DNA of 64,000 nucleotides, taken from assembly GCF_900107835.1 (NCBI RefSeq), contig NZ_FNRG01000014.1, positions 1-64,000 of the forward strand. Reading direction: 5' to 3'. Source of the stretch: Oribacterium sp. KHPX15 (GTDB lineage: Bacteria > Bacillota > Clostridia > Lachnospirales > Lachnospiraceae). Made by a program: the position numbers and the translations under genes. Each line of letters begins with the position of its first letter. Within the stretch, counting starts at the first letter, position 1. The notes beneath the pieces were generated by a model. The model saw nothing but the letters and a program-made list of their open reading frames with translations. It was not told where the DNA came from and did not search any database. This document shows, piece by piece, positions 16,672-26,300 of the stretch.

Positions 16672-17916
16672 ATGAAAAACGCTGTAGTCAAGGTGAATCA
16701 TGTAACAAAAATCTATAAGATGTATGATGATCCCAAGGATAGATTTAAGGAAGCACTTGGGATTGGTGGTAAAGAGCGGACTTATTCCAGAAATTACTAT
16801 GCACTTAATGATGTATCATTTGAAGTCGGAAAGGGTGAGATCGTAGGAATAGTAGGGAGAAACGGATCCGGTAAGTCAACTATTTTGAAAATTCTCACAG
16901 GTGTCTTAAATCAGACAGAAGGCAATGTAGGAGTAATCGGCAAGGTCGCAGCTCTTTTGGAGCTGGGGGCAGGTTTTAATATGGAATATACCGGTCGGAA
17001 GAACATATACCTCAATGCGACCATGATGCATATAAGTAAGAAAGAAATAGAAAAGAAGATTCCTGATATTTTAGAGTTTGCAGATATAGGAGAGTTTATA
17101 GATCAGCCGGTAAAAACGTATTCAAGTGGTATGTTTGTAAGATTGGCATTTGCTGTGGCAATTAATGTAGATCCTGACATATTGATAGTTGATGAAGCCC
17201 TGGCAGTAGGAGATGTAAGATTCCAGCTTAAGTGTATGGACAAATTCAGGGAGTTTATTGAGGCAGGCAAGACTATCCTTTTTGTAACTCATGATATCAA
17301 TTCTGTGAAGAGATTTTGCAACAGAGCTATCTGGTTAAATCAGGGAAAGCTCATCCTTGATGGGAATACAGATGAGGTCACTGACCGTTATCTTGATTTC
17401 TTAAAGAGTGAGATGCCGATAGACCAGTATATGGCTCAGAAGAATGACAATATAGCCCCTGAAAAGTCGAGGCAGCAGGTTGTTGATTTGTCGGGGATTG
17501 ATATAGTCAAGATCTATGAGTTTCACATGATGGATTCGGCATATAAGGATATACAGGAAATACAACATGGTCAAAAGGTGATACTGAAGGTAAGCTACCT
17601 TGTTGCGGATGATAGTATTGAGAATCCGCTTCTTGGGGTGGCTATACGCAGGATTGATAATGAGTATATCTGTGGAATAAATACTAAACTTGATAACATC
17701 AGAATTCCGTGGAAGAAAGGATATAATGAGATTGAACTTACTTATGATTGTTTCAATCTTATAGGCGGTGAATATTATTTTGATGTCGGAATATTTGATC
17801 AGGCGGGAATAGTAAACATAGATTACAGGACTAAGATTATGACGTTTTTTGTGAAGATGGATTACATCGGTGAGGGAGTTGTCATACTGAATCACAGGTG
17901 GAAGGTTGGAGTATAA
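16672..17916 (+). CDS. Polysaccharide ABC exporter ATPase (Wzt type) with C-terminal glycan-binding domain
   Basis: This 414-residue protein drives glycan export. The ATPase domain (about 1-245) has GRNGSGKST, the signature YSSGMFVRLAFA, ILIVDEALAVGD and THD. Residues about 265-414 match the Wzt C-terminal carbohydrate-binding type (beta-sandwich, ending 'MDYIGEGVVILNHRWK'). In O8/O9a and similar systems that domain recognises the modified chain end. Its presence fits the neighbouring methyltransferase as source of a terminal cap. AGGAG precedes the ATG. The stop is 4 bases before the next start, so coupling is likely. Confidence 0.92.
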   Translation: MKNAVVKVNHVTKIYKMYDDPKDRFKEALGIGGKERTYSRNYYALNDVSFEVGKGEIVGIVGRNGSGKSTILKILTGVLNQTEGNVGVIGKVAALLELGAGFNMEYTGRKNIYLNATMMHISKKEIEKKIPDILEFADIGEFIDQPVKTYSSGMFVRLAFAVAINVDPDILIVDEALAVGDVRFQLKCMDKFREFIEAGKTILFVTHDINSVKRFCNRAIWLNQGKLILDGNTDEVTDRYLDFLKSEMPIDQYMAQKNDNIAPEKSRQQVVDLSGIDIVKIYEFHMMDSAYKDIQEIQHGQKVILKVSYLVADDSIENPLLGVAIRRIDNEYICGINTKLDNIRIPWKKGYNEIELTYDCFNLIGGEYYFDVGIFDQAGIVNIDYRTKIMTFFVKMDYIGEGVVILNHRWKVGV

Positions 17917-17920
17917 TTGT

Positions 17921-20900
17921 ATGAAGCTTGATAGGAAAAAAGAACTGGTTGATATAACGCTTGATTTTATAGGGGAGGGTCTTGAAGAATCAGAAGAAAA
18001 GAAGCTTGTTGCAGCTATAAACGAGCTATGTGATGGACCTGCTGATTTTTGGTTAAACATTGGCGTAATAATTGGCGGCCCTTTTTATTATGTTTTAAAA
18101 TCATGGATTTTGGATAGCCTTCGTGATGACAGAAGGATTTTTTTTGTTTCTGAATCGGGCTACTATATGTTTCAGGTGTTCAAAAGAGCGGGAATTGATA
18201 ACATTGAATACTTGGATATGACCGAAATAGAAGAGGATAATCAAGGCTTGTTTGATTCGGATGCATATGTGTTTTGCTGTGATTGGAATGGGAGTTTAAT
18301 AAATCATATTGATAGATTAAAAAAAGATGCTTTATGTGATCATGAAACTTATTATCTATGTCCCGGAATACTGAATTCTGAAGACAGTATCAAAAATGTT
18401 CATGGACAACGATATAAAACATACTTCTTTGATTTCTATAAAGATTATGGGTTTCAAAGAGATGTAAAAAACAATATTGATTTATTTGAGATCTTATTTT
18501 CTGCACCAAATGTCGGACACTTGTGCGGTGAGGACAGGATAATATTTGGGAAATTATATGACAATGAGTCGAAGCGCAAATTTCTGGAAGGTATTTTTAC
18601 TTATTTTGATGCTGTTGAGAGGGTAGCGGAGAATGGCAAGACAAGAGTTACTCACGATATGTTAATCGGATATTTGGGGAGAATGGGCCTTGATCTCAAT
18701 GAAGAAGCAGTAGATAAAAATACGGAAAAAACTATACCTGAGGAAGGAGAGTATCATCTGGAGAATGAATATGACCTGATTAAATATCGTAGATGGCTTA
18801 GGAAACATCAAAAACCAGAACGTGAAATTGAATTAGAGTATCAGCCAAAGTTTTCCATAGTTGTTCCGGTTTATAATACTGCTGATGATCAACTTAGAGG
18901 CGCAATAGATTCTATTTTGAATCAGACATACAAGAATTATGAAGCGATATTGGTTGATGATTGTTCTACGTGGGAAAATGTAGTTCCAACGCTAAAAAAA
19001 TATGAAATAAATGAACATGTAAAGGTCATCTATAGGCAGAGCAATGGTCATATTTCAATGGCCACCAACGATGGAATTGCTTTAGCAAAAGGGGATTTCC
19101 TGGTTTTCATGGATTGTGATGACCTGATTGCCCCAAATGCATTTTATGAGATGGCAAAAAAATTAAATGAAAATCCCGATTTGGATTTCATATATACCGA
19201 TGAAGATAAGATAACAGAAGATGGAAAAATCAGACATATGCCTTTTTTTAAACCCGATTGGTCGCCGGATCTGTTCTGGAGTATGAATTATACCAATCAT
19301 CTGTCAGCATATAGAATGGATGTTGTCAGGAAAATAGGAGGTCTACGCTCTGAATACAATGGATCTCAGGATTATGACTTTGTGCTTCGGTTTATGGAAC
19401 ACTCTGATAATTCCCGAGTAGGTCATATCAGTAAGATACTGTATCATTGGAGGGAAAGAAAAGAGTCGGTTGCCTTTACAATGGGCTCTAAGAACTATGC
19501 TGTCAATGCTGCAAAACGCGCAAAGGAAGATGCTCTGAAAAGGAGAAATATTGCTGGCCATGTGGAGTTTATTAGTGATGTATCTCAGTATCGTGTGGTA
19601 TATGATCCAGTTGATAATCCTGGGGTCAGTATTATTATTCCATCGAAAGATAATTATACTATATTGAAGCAATGTATTGACTCTATTAAGGCGGTTACTA
19701 CATATAAGAACTATGAGATATTGGTTGTGGATAACGGTAGTTCTGAAAATAATAGAAAATTGATACATCGATACCTGACCGAAAATGATTGCAAATATGT
19801 ATATGAAGAGTTCCAGTTTAATTTTTCTAAGATGTGCAATATAGGTGCAGAAATAGCTCAAAAAGAATATTACTTATTTTTAAATGACGATATTGAGATT
19901 TTTCAGGAGGACTGGTTGGATCGGTTGGTTGGACAGGCAATACAGGAAAATGTAGGAGTAGTTGGTGCCAAGCTTTTCTATCCAATGTCAACCATCATTC
20001 AACATGCAGGAGTTGCTAAACTTAAAGAAGGACCGGGACATAGCTTTGCGGGAAAAAATGATAAATACGTATATTATAACCAATTTAATAGATCTGATTA
20101 CAATGTAAGTTGTGTTACAGGTGCGTGTCTTATGATCGATAAGGAAGTATTTAATCAGGTCGGAGGATTTGATGAAGGTTTCGCCGTGGCATATAACGAC
20201 GTAGACCTTTGCTTCAAGGTTCATGAACTTGGATACTATCTTGTTATAAGACAGGATGTATATGCCTATCATTATGAGTCCTTGAGCAGAGGTTATGATT
20301 TTGATGATGATGATAAGTTTTTCAGACTATCGAGAGAACTACAAAGATTGTATAGACTACATCCTTTGTTAGTAAACAGAGATCCATTTCTTAACCACAA
20401 CCTTCATTGCTATTACGGAGAAGAGATTGATTTAAGTAATAATATTGATGAAGTATCTGTTTTAGATGATTTTGGCTCTGTGCCACATACTAATGCTCTA
20501 ATTGATAAGGTGGTGATGGAGAATGAGATAAGGATTTATGGATGGGCATTTCTTAATGACAGGACAGATAATGCTGATCTTGAGAGAAATCTTATTTTTG
20601 AGGATATATATGGATATAAGTATAAGGCTCCGGTGGTGAATGTAAGAAGGAAAGATCTGGTTGAGGCTTTTGGAGGTCGTAAAGATCTATTGATGTGTGG
20701 ATTTGAGTGCATCGTTGACACAAATAGTATAAGGATGGACGTGATTCCGTATAGACTTGGGATTCAGATAATTGACACAGAGGGAATATCTCACATTTAT
20801 TGGGAAGAAAACTACAGGCCAGTGATGAGAAAATCAAGTTTTAGAAGGAAATACTGTTCACTTAGAGAATTGACTGATTTTGATTTTCATGAGCATACGT

Positions 20901-21244
20901 ATGATATAAGGTATTATTTTGATACTTTGGGAAAAAGTGATGAGGGAGTACGATTCAACGGTTGGGCGTTCTGCAATGGGGATAAGCATTACCAGTATAA
21001 AATGTCGCTTATTCTTCAAACTGATGGTGGACCTGTTTATGAGTGTGAGCTTCTTTCAAAAGAACGATCGGATGTAGCGATTGCTATACCTGAAGTGAAA
21101 TTTTTATGTAATAGTGGATTTGATGCGACTTTTTCAGATGTGTCGTTTAAAAAAAATAAGACTTATAATATGATTTTGAGATTTATTAATGTAGTAAGAA
21201 ACGATGATATTCAAGATATAAGAGTTGGTGAATTGGATTTGTAA
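17921..21244 (+). CDS. Large glycosyltransferase with two GT2 domains and an unknown N-terminal domain
   Basis: This protein of about 1107 residues has four regions. Residues 1-225 are unrecognised (an ACCESS-to-FFVSESGYYMFQVF core that reads like a nucleotide- or phosphate-handling alpha/beta fold). A first GT2 domain (about 300-540) has IVVPVYNTAD, FMDCDDL and DFIYTDEDK. A second GT2 domain (about 565-820) has SIIIPSKDN, FLNDDIEI and YNDVDLCFK. The C-terminal region (about 850-1107) is beta-rich and unrecognised. Two GT2 modules suggest polymerisation with alternating linkages. GGAG at 17908-17911 favours the ATG at 17921 over an upstream in-frame TTG. It follows wzt directly. Confidence 0.85.
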   Translation: MKLDRKKELVDITLDFIGEGLEESEEKKLVAAINELCDGPADFWLNIGVIIGGPFYYVLKSWILDSLRDDRRIFFVSESGYYMFQVFKRAGIDNIEYLDMTEIEEDNQGLFDSDAYVFCCDWNGSLINHIDRLKKDALCDHETYYLCPGILNSEDSIKNVHGQRYKTYFFDFYKDYGFQRDVKNNIDLFEILFSAPNVGHLCGEDRIIFGKLYDNESKRKFLEGIFTYFDAVERVAENGKTRVTHDMLIGYLGRMGLDLNEEAVDKNTEKTIPEEGEYHLENEYDLIKYRRWLRKHQKPEREIELEYQPKFSIVVPVYNTADDQLRGAIDSILNQTYKNYEAILVDDCSTWENVVPTLKKYEINEHVKVIYRQSNGHISMATNDGIALAKGDFLVFMDCDDLIAPNAFYEMAKKLNENPDLDFIYTDEDKITEDGKIRHMPFFKPDWSPDLFWSMNYTNHLSAYRMDVVRKIGGLRSEYNGSQDYDFVLRFMEHSDNSRVGHISKILYHWRERKESVAFTMGSKNYAVNAAKRAKEDALKRRNIAGHVEFISDVSQYRVVYDPVDNPGVSIIIPSKDNYTILKQCIDSIKAVTTYKNYEILVVDNGSSENNRKLIHRYLTENDCKYVYEEFQFNFSKMCNIGAEIAQKEYYLFLNDDIEIFQEDWLDRLVGQAIQENVGVVGAKLFYPMSTIIQHAGVAKLKEGPGHSFAGKNDKYVYYNQFNRSDYNVSCVTGACLMIDKEVFNQVGGFDEGFAVAYNDVDLCFKVHELGYYLVIRQDVYAYHYESLSRGYDFDDDDKFFRLSRELQRLYRLHPLLVNRDPFLNHNLHCYYGEEIDLSNNIDEVSVLDDFGSVPHTNALIDKVVMENEIRIYGWAFLNDRTDNADLERNLIFEDIYGYKYKAPVVNVRRKDLVEAFGGRKDLLMCGFECIVDTNSIRMDVIPYRLGIQIIDTEGISHIYWEENYRPVMRKSSFRRKYCSLRELTDFDFHEHTYDIRYYFDTLGKSDEGVRFNGWAFCNGDKHYQYKMSLILQTDGGPVYECELLSKERSDVAIAIPEVKFLCNSGFDATFSDVSFKKNKTYNMILRFINVVRNDDIQDIRVGELDL

Positions 21245-21292
21245 TGCTAACTATGAATTGGCGGAGAATCTTCAAATAGAAAGTAGAATACA

Positions 21293-23263
21293 ATGAGAAA
21301 AGTTGCAATGTTATTAAATAATAAAATATATGTGGTTCTGACAACAATTCTGTTTTTTATTGACATAGCTATTTTTAGTATGACTGTTAGAAATCCGAAT
21401 TACGAAAAATTCAGATTTGAAACAGTATTAACCACGGAAGATAGTTTTCCTTTTCAGTTGTATTATGAAGATAATTTAGATTTCAATGAAGAAAAATCTA
21501 CCGCGATAAATGTAAAGGAGGGAAAGAGTACAGTATATTTTGAAATTCCGATGGAGATGGATATTAATCATCTTCGTTTGGATTTAGGATATGGCAGACA
21601 TACTATTATTATCCATAATATGTCCGTAATAATAGGGGCGAAGACATTCGAATTAGAGATAAATAAAGTATTAGATTCAAGAATTCAGAATGATGCACGT
21701 GTGAAGCTTGAGTCGTCCGATAGGTTAGTTGTTTATACAAGTGGTGATGATCCATACATTTGTATTGATATTACCAATTATGAATCGATTAAAAGATACA
21801 TAGATATTCTTAAGATAAGAACTGTAGTATGCGCTATTATTTACTGTATAATAATGGATTTATTTGGATTATTGGTGCTGATATGTTTATCCTATAAGCC
21901 AAAACATAATGAAATAAAAAGACATGGGCTATATCCTGAGCAAAAGATTTTGGTACTTATTGTATTTTTGATTTGTCTGTGTGGTGGGATAATGATATCC
22001 ACCAAATACTGTCCTGATGAGTATGCACGTTTTATTTTAACAGATTACATTTTTCGCACAGGAAGGCTTCCGAAAGGGTATGAAAAAGATGTTATTATTC
22101 CCGGTTGGGGATTTTCATATGCATTAAGACCATATTTGACATCTTTAATAGGTGCCTTCTTTATGAGAGTGGTTTCTGTTGTCACAGACAATCCTAATGT
22201 AATTGTTACGATGTCACGCATGCCAAGTATAATTGCAACGTTATTCACGTGCTACTATTGCTTGAAAATCGGTAATGAAATTTTTGAAAAGAGAATAGCA
22301 TCTTTTGCCTTTGCAGTAATCACTTGCTTTGTTCCACAGGTTATGTTTTGCGGAATGTATTTAAATAACGATTCCTTATCATTAGCCGCAGTAGCAATGG
22401 GAGCATATTATTTAGTAAAAGGGCATAAAACGCATTGGGATAAAGTAAGCAGTGTTGGGCTGGCAGCATCATTTGCTTTATGTTTATTATCATATTATAC
22501 GGTATGCGTATGGATAGCTTTTGCATGTTGGTACTGTATAGTTTCGTGCTTATCAGATAAAACAATTGATAAGAAAGCTTCTTTTATGATTAAGCGAGCT
22601 ATTTTTATAGCTGTTATTACTTTCTGTCTTTCAGGTTTGTTTTTTATTAGAAACGGATTATTACATAATGGAGATTTTCTTGGAATTGCATCTGAGGAAC
22701 TGTCACGACAGGAATGGATTAAACAAGGGAAAGATTTAATTCGCTACAATCCGGGTGTAGAGAGTAGCAATTCGATATCAGACATGGTATTTAATAACGA
22801 TGCCGGATGGATTGTTGACACTACAAGAAGTTTTATAGCGTGTTTTGGATACTTAAATGTACCTATTCCAACTATACAGTACGGAGAGTATTATGCTTTG
22901 ATTATTTTTGCAACCATGATGTTTGTTTTGATAATGATTAGTAAAAAACACAACATGTTATCGTATATGATTTTTGCCAATTTTGCTTTATCAAGTTTCT
23001 CTGTAATTATATTGTCAGTTATGCAATCCTACTATCGTGATTATCAGCCACAAGGAAGATATATTATTATAGTTGCATTGCTTATCGGCTTTGTATTTGG
23101 CATTGTAGCAGAAAACATATCTATTACCCTGGACAGCAACAGTAGTATTGGAGACTCAAAAAATCTCTTGATAAAGAATATGGTGACAATAATTATTATT
23201 GTCCTATGGATTTTCCAGTTTGTACGCATATGGTTCGAATCTATGACGAAAATGATTATCTGA
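21293..23263 (+). CDS. Polytopic membrane protein, DUF2142 / GT-C glycosyltransferase-like
   Basis: This 656-residue protein has one N-terminal membrane helix, an extracytoplasmic segment (about 35-170) and then about ten membrane helices. The loop after the second helix carries CPDEYARF, resembling the acidic D-E motif of GT-C enzymes and DUF2142 proteins that use polyprenyl-phosphate sugars. With the DPM1-like gene next to it, a plausible role is transfer of a sugar from undecaprenyl-phosphate to the glycan outside the membrane. The gene is the most AT-rich of the cluster by eye. Only a weak ribosome site precedes the ATG. The family assignment is tentative. Confidence 0.65.
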   Translation: MRKVAMLLNNKIYVVLTTILFFIDIAIFSMTVRNPNYEKFRFETVLTTEDSFPFQLYYEDNLDFNEEKSTAINVKEGKSTVYFEIPMEMDINHLRLDLGYGRHTIIIHNMSVIIGAKTFELEINKVLDSRIQNDARVKLESSDRLVVYTSGDDPYICIDITNYESIKRYIDILKIRTVVCAIIYCIIMDLFGLLVLICLSYKPKHNEIKRHGLYPEQKILVLIVFLICLCGGIMISTKYCPDEYARFILTDYIFRTGRLPKGYEKDVIIPGWGFSYALRPYLTSLIGAFFMRVVSVVTDNPNVIVTMSRMPSIIATLFTCYYCLKIGNEIFEKRIASFAFAVITCFVPQVMFCGMYLNNDSLSLAAVAMGAYYLVKGHKTHWDKVSSVGLAASFALCLLSYYTVCVWIAFACWYCIVSCLSDKTIDKKASFMIKRAIFIAVITFCLSGLFFIRNGLLHNGDFLGIASEELSRQEWIKQGKDLIRYNPGVESSNSISDMVFNNDAGWIVDTTRSFIACFGYLNVPIPTIQYGEYYALIIFATMMFVLIMISKKHNMLSYMIFANFALSSFSVIILSVMQSYYRDYQPQGRYIIIVALLIGFVFGIVAENISITLDSNSSIGDSKNLLIKNMVTIIIIVLWIFQFVRIWFESMTKMII

Positions 23264-23284
23264 AGAAATAGTAGGAGACCAACT

Positions 23285-24277
23285 ATGAAAAATTGTACTA
23301 TACAAGGATACCCAATATTATGGATAGTGATTCCGTGTTACAACGAAGAATCTGTGCTGCCACTTACGGCAAAGCTGTTTAAAGATGAGCTTGAGCTGCT
23401 GATAGATACTCGGAAAATCAGTGATAAAAGTAAAGTATTGTTTGTAGATGATGGTTCAACTGATAAGACATGGAATATCATCAATGAACTTGCTGGTTTT
23501 GATGAACATTATATAGGGATCAGAGAGAGCCGGAACAGAGGACACCAGAATGCTATTCTTGCCGGTATGATGGAAGCAAAAGACAAATGTGATATGATCA
23601 TCTCCATCGATTGTGACGGGCAGGATGATATTTCGGCCATGGGTGAAATGGTTGATAAGTATCTGGATGGCGCAGAAGTAGTATATGGGGTTCGTAACAG
23701 CAGGAAGAAGGATTCGTTTTTTAAACGATTTACAGCAGAAATGTTTTATAAGTTTCTGCGTATCATGGGTGCAGAAGTTGTTTTTAATCATGCAGATTAT
23801 CGCCTGGTAAGCAGTCTGGTTCTTGATGGTTTTTCGGATTTTAAAGAAGTAAATCTCTTTCTCAGAGGAATGTTTCCGTTGGTGGGTTATAAGAGTGATA
23901 TTGTGTGCTATGAAAGGCAAGAGAGGATGGCTGGAGAGAGTCATTATCCTTTAAGAAAGATGCTTCATTTTGCATTGGAAGGAATAACAAGCTTCTCTGT
24001 AAAACCTATTTCCCTGATTGCAGGTTTGGGTGTTATGGTGAGCATTTTGGGATTTATCGGTGTGATATGGGCGATAGTATGTGTGATCATGCATAAAACA
24101 GTTGCGGGCTGGGCATCTATCGTATGTATCTTGTGTTTTTTAAGTGGGATACAGCTTTTCTCTATTGGAATTCTGGGAGAGTACATCGGAAAGATATACC
24201 TTGAGACAAAACATAGACCCAGATATTTAATATCCGAAAAGACATGGGAGAAATCCGAGAGGAAATATAAGGGATGA
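23285..24277 (+). CDS. Polyprenyl-phosphate glycosyltransferase (GtrB/DPM1-like)
   Basis: This 330-residue GT2 enzyme should load a hexose from a nucleotide sugar onto undecaprenyl phosphate. The catalytic domain (about 10-235) has VIPCYNEE, FVDDGSTDKTW, SIDCDGQDD and the GESHYPLRKM segment of the family. Two C-terminal membrane helices (about 240-310) anchor it. AGGAGAC precedes the ATG. It pairs logically with the membrane protein just upstream, which could use the lipid-linked sugar. It is the last gene of the glycan cluster. Confidence 0.9.
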   Translation: MKNCTIQGYPILWIVIPCYNEESVLPLTAKLFKDELELLIDTRKISDKSKVLFVDDGSTDKTWNIINELAGFDEHYIGIRESRNRGHQNAILAGMMEAKDKCDMIISIDCDGQDDISAMGEMVDKYLDGAEVVYGVRNSRKKDSFFKRFTAEMFYKFLRIMGAEVVFNHADYRLVSSLVLDGFSDFKEVNLFLRGMFPLVGYKSDIVCYERQERMAGESHYPLRKMLHFALEGITSFSVKPISLIAGLGVMVSILGFIGVIWAIVCVIMHKTVAGWASIVCILCFLSGIQLFSIGILGEYIGKIYLETKHRPRYLISEKTWEKSERKYKG

Positions 24278-24394
24278 AGAAAGAACGGTGTGACACTGTC
24301 AGTCATATCCGTGAACTCAGGTGCGGACATAAAGAGTAACGGACCTATGAAGAATCATAGCTGTTTACTTGTATTATATATATTATGATATTAT

Positions 24395-24446
24395 AATGAA
24401 ACAAAAGTTATTAACTTACGAGTTATTAACTTTTGTTTCATTTTTT
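24395..24446 (+). terminator. Long palindrome with T-tract after the glycan cluster
   Basis: Arms of 16 bp (24395-24410 and 24427-24442) are followed by a T-run, so a terminator role is likely. The frame AATGAA-N6-GTTATTAAC ... GTTATTAAC-N6'-TTCATT is the same as in the palindrome at 26728-26762, with different but complementary N6 arms. Confidence 0.7.
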
Positions 24447-24462
24447 GATGGGAGTATTTGTG

Positions 24463-25866
24463 ATGATTGGTCGCCAAAATGAATTACAACGTCTTGAAGA
24501 AATGTATAACAGTTCTAAGTTTGAATTTCTTGTGATGTACGGGCGCAGGCGTGTAGGAAAGACAACGATTCTGCAGGAATTTTCCCGTAGTCATAAGACG
24601 GTGTTTTTCTCTGCACAGGAAAAAAATGATACATTGAATCTCAATGATTTTTCAAAAATCATACAGTTTCATTTTGATAAACATTATATCGCAGCTTTTC
24701 CGGGATGGGAGGAAGCATTTAAGTATATAACGGTGCGAAGTGCTTCACAGCCGGAGTCTAAAGAAAAAACGGTCATAATCATTGATGAATTTCCATTTAT
24801 AGCAAAGCAGAATGCTTCAGTAAAGAGCACTTTACAGCATATCATAGATCACGAATGGAAAGATACCAATCTTATGCTGGTCTTATGTGGTTCAAGTGTA
24901 AGCTTTATGCTAAATGATGTAATGGGATATGAGAGTCCGCTTTACGGAAGAGCTACATCAACTATGGAAGTTTTACCGTTTGACTATAGAGAAAGTGCTG
25001 ACTTTTTCCGGAAATATACAAATGTTGAGAAAACGATAGCATATGGAATACTGGGAGGTATTCCCAGATATCTCATGGAATTTTCTGATGACCGAAGTAT
25101 CCGGGAAAACATACGTGACCATGTACTTGCATCAGGTGCATTCCTATCGGATGAGCCATCGGCAATGCTGCGTATGGAGCTTCGCGAGCCGGGGGTTTAT
25201 GCAAGCATTCTTGAAGCAATTGCAAACGGACATAATAAGATACGGGAAATCGCCAATAAGATTCATGAAGACAGTGCAAAGGTAAGCAAATATATAGCAA
25301 TATTAACAACACTTCGGTTAGCAGAGAAACAATCTCCATGTGGTGAACCGGAAAACAGTAAGAAGGTTATATATAGTCTGACAGACAATTATTTTCGTTT
25401 TTGGTATCGTTATGTGTTTCCAAATAAGAGCTATTACGAAATGCTGGGTCCTGAGGAAGCTGCGGCGGAAATTGAAGAAAATCTCAATGATTTTATGGGA
25501 CCGGCATTTGAAAATATATGTGTACAGTATCTGAAAAGGATGGCCGGGCTTCGAAAATTACCATTCGTTCCGTATCATATAGGAAAGTGGTGGGGAAATA
25601 ATCCTTCTTTACGGGCACAGGATGATGTAGATATTCTTGCCATAAACAAAAAAGGCGATGAAGCACTGTTTTGTGAATGTAAATTCACAAACAAGCCAAT
25701 GCCGATGGAAGAATACGACGATCTGATAGATGCGGCAAAAGCCTTTCCCGGAATCGCGAAAAAGCATTTTATGTTTATAAGCAAGAATGGATTTTCAGCT
25801 CCAGTTTCCGAAAGAGCAAAAACAGAGGACGTTAAACTGCTGAGTATTGATGATCTGTATGAATGA
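24463..25866 (+). CDS. P-loop ATPase with DUF234 / nuclease-like C terminus
   Basis: This 467-residue protein belongs to the family of archaeal/bacterial ATPases with a C-terminal DUF234 region. It has Walker A GRRRVGKTT (about residues 22-30), Walker B VIIIDEFPF, a winged-helix segment, and 'YSLTDNYFRFWYRYVFPNKSYY' of DUF234. The C-terminal PD-(D/E)XK-like signature DVDILAINKKGDEALFCECKF is intact. The biological role of the family is poorly known; copies are often scattered in genomes in a mobile-like way. GGGAG before the ATG at 24463 makes that start better than the ATG at 24433. It lies between the glycan cluster and the rearranged region and has its own upstream terminator. Confidence 0.82.
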   Translation: MIGRQNELQRLEEMYNSSKFEFLVMYGRRRVGKTTILQEFSRSHKTVFFSAQEKNDTLNLNDFSKIIQFHFDKHYIAAFPGWEEAFKYITVRSASQPESKEKTVIIIDEFPFIAKQNASVKSTLQHIIDHEWKDTNLMLVLCGSSVSFMLNDVMGYESPLYGRATSTMEVLPFDYRESADFFRKYTNVEKTIAYGILGGIPRYLMEFSDDRSIRENIRDHVLASGAFLSDEPSAMLRMELREPGVYASILEAIANGHNKIREIANKIHEDSAKVSKYIAILTTLRLAEKQSPCGEPENSKKVIYSLTDNYFRFWYRYVFPNKSYYEMLGPEEAAAEIEENLNDFMGPAFENICVQYLKRMAGLRKLPFVPYHIGKWWGNNPSLRAQDDVDILAINKKGDEALFCECKFTNKPMPMEEYDDLIDAAKAFPGIAKKHFMFISKNGFSAPVSERAKTEDVKLLSIDDLYE

Positions 25867-26014
25867 CATCACCTTGACTAAATTGGTCAATAATAATGCA
25901 GTATTAGTGTCTGCTTAAATAAGTGTAAATTTAGTACGTAGAATACCTGAAATACAGCATGTTAATTATGTTAGTATAGGAGTTGATAGTGAAGAAATGA
26001 GGTGAACTTACCAT

Positions 26015-26300
26015 ATGTTAAAGACAGTCGGACTTGGATTACAGGATTATGAAAAGGTCATAACAGAAAAAGCCTTTTACGTTGATAAAACAAATTTTAT
26101 AACTGAATGGTGGAATAGTAAGGATGATGTAACATTGATCACCCGTCCGCGTCGTTTCGGAAAAACACTGATGCTGAGCACGGTAGAGAAGTTCTTCTCG
26201 GTGAGACAGGGAAATAATGTCGAGCTGTTTAAAGGACTAAATGTTTCCGAAGACACAGAGATGATGAAGGAGTGCGGCAAGTGGCCGGTACTTTTTGTCT
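26015..26300 (+). pseudogene. Truncated AAA-ATPase-like gene (N-terminal fragment)
   Basis: About 95 residues of the 'AAA-ATPase-like' family (normally about 500-570 residues with a C-terminal PD-(D/E)XK domain) are preserved: the N-terminal GLQDYEKVI..FYVDKT, TLITRPRRFGKTLMLSTVE (Walker A) and the region up to WPVLFV. The reading frame then meets a stop because the DNA switches to copy B of the 417-bp repeat at 26301. A good GAGGTGAA ribosome site precedes the ATG. The Walker B and everything after are lost, so the gene is broken. These genes are frequently multicopy, which could have provided recombination sites. Confidence 0.85.

Noticed and set aside
9752-24277. Wzx/Wzy-dependent polysaccharide pathway
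   Set aside because: No flippase or polymerase with the expected topology is present; Wzm/Wzt shows an ABC exporter route.
24278-24394. Gene remnant after the last glycosyltransferase
   Set aside because: A minus-strand frame overlaps the gene end but has no start signal or recognised motif.
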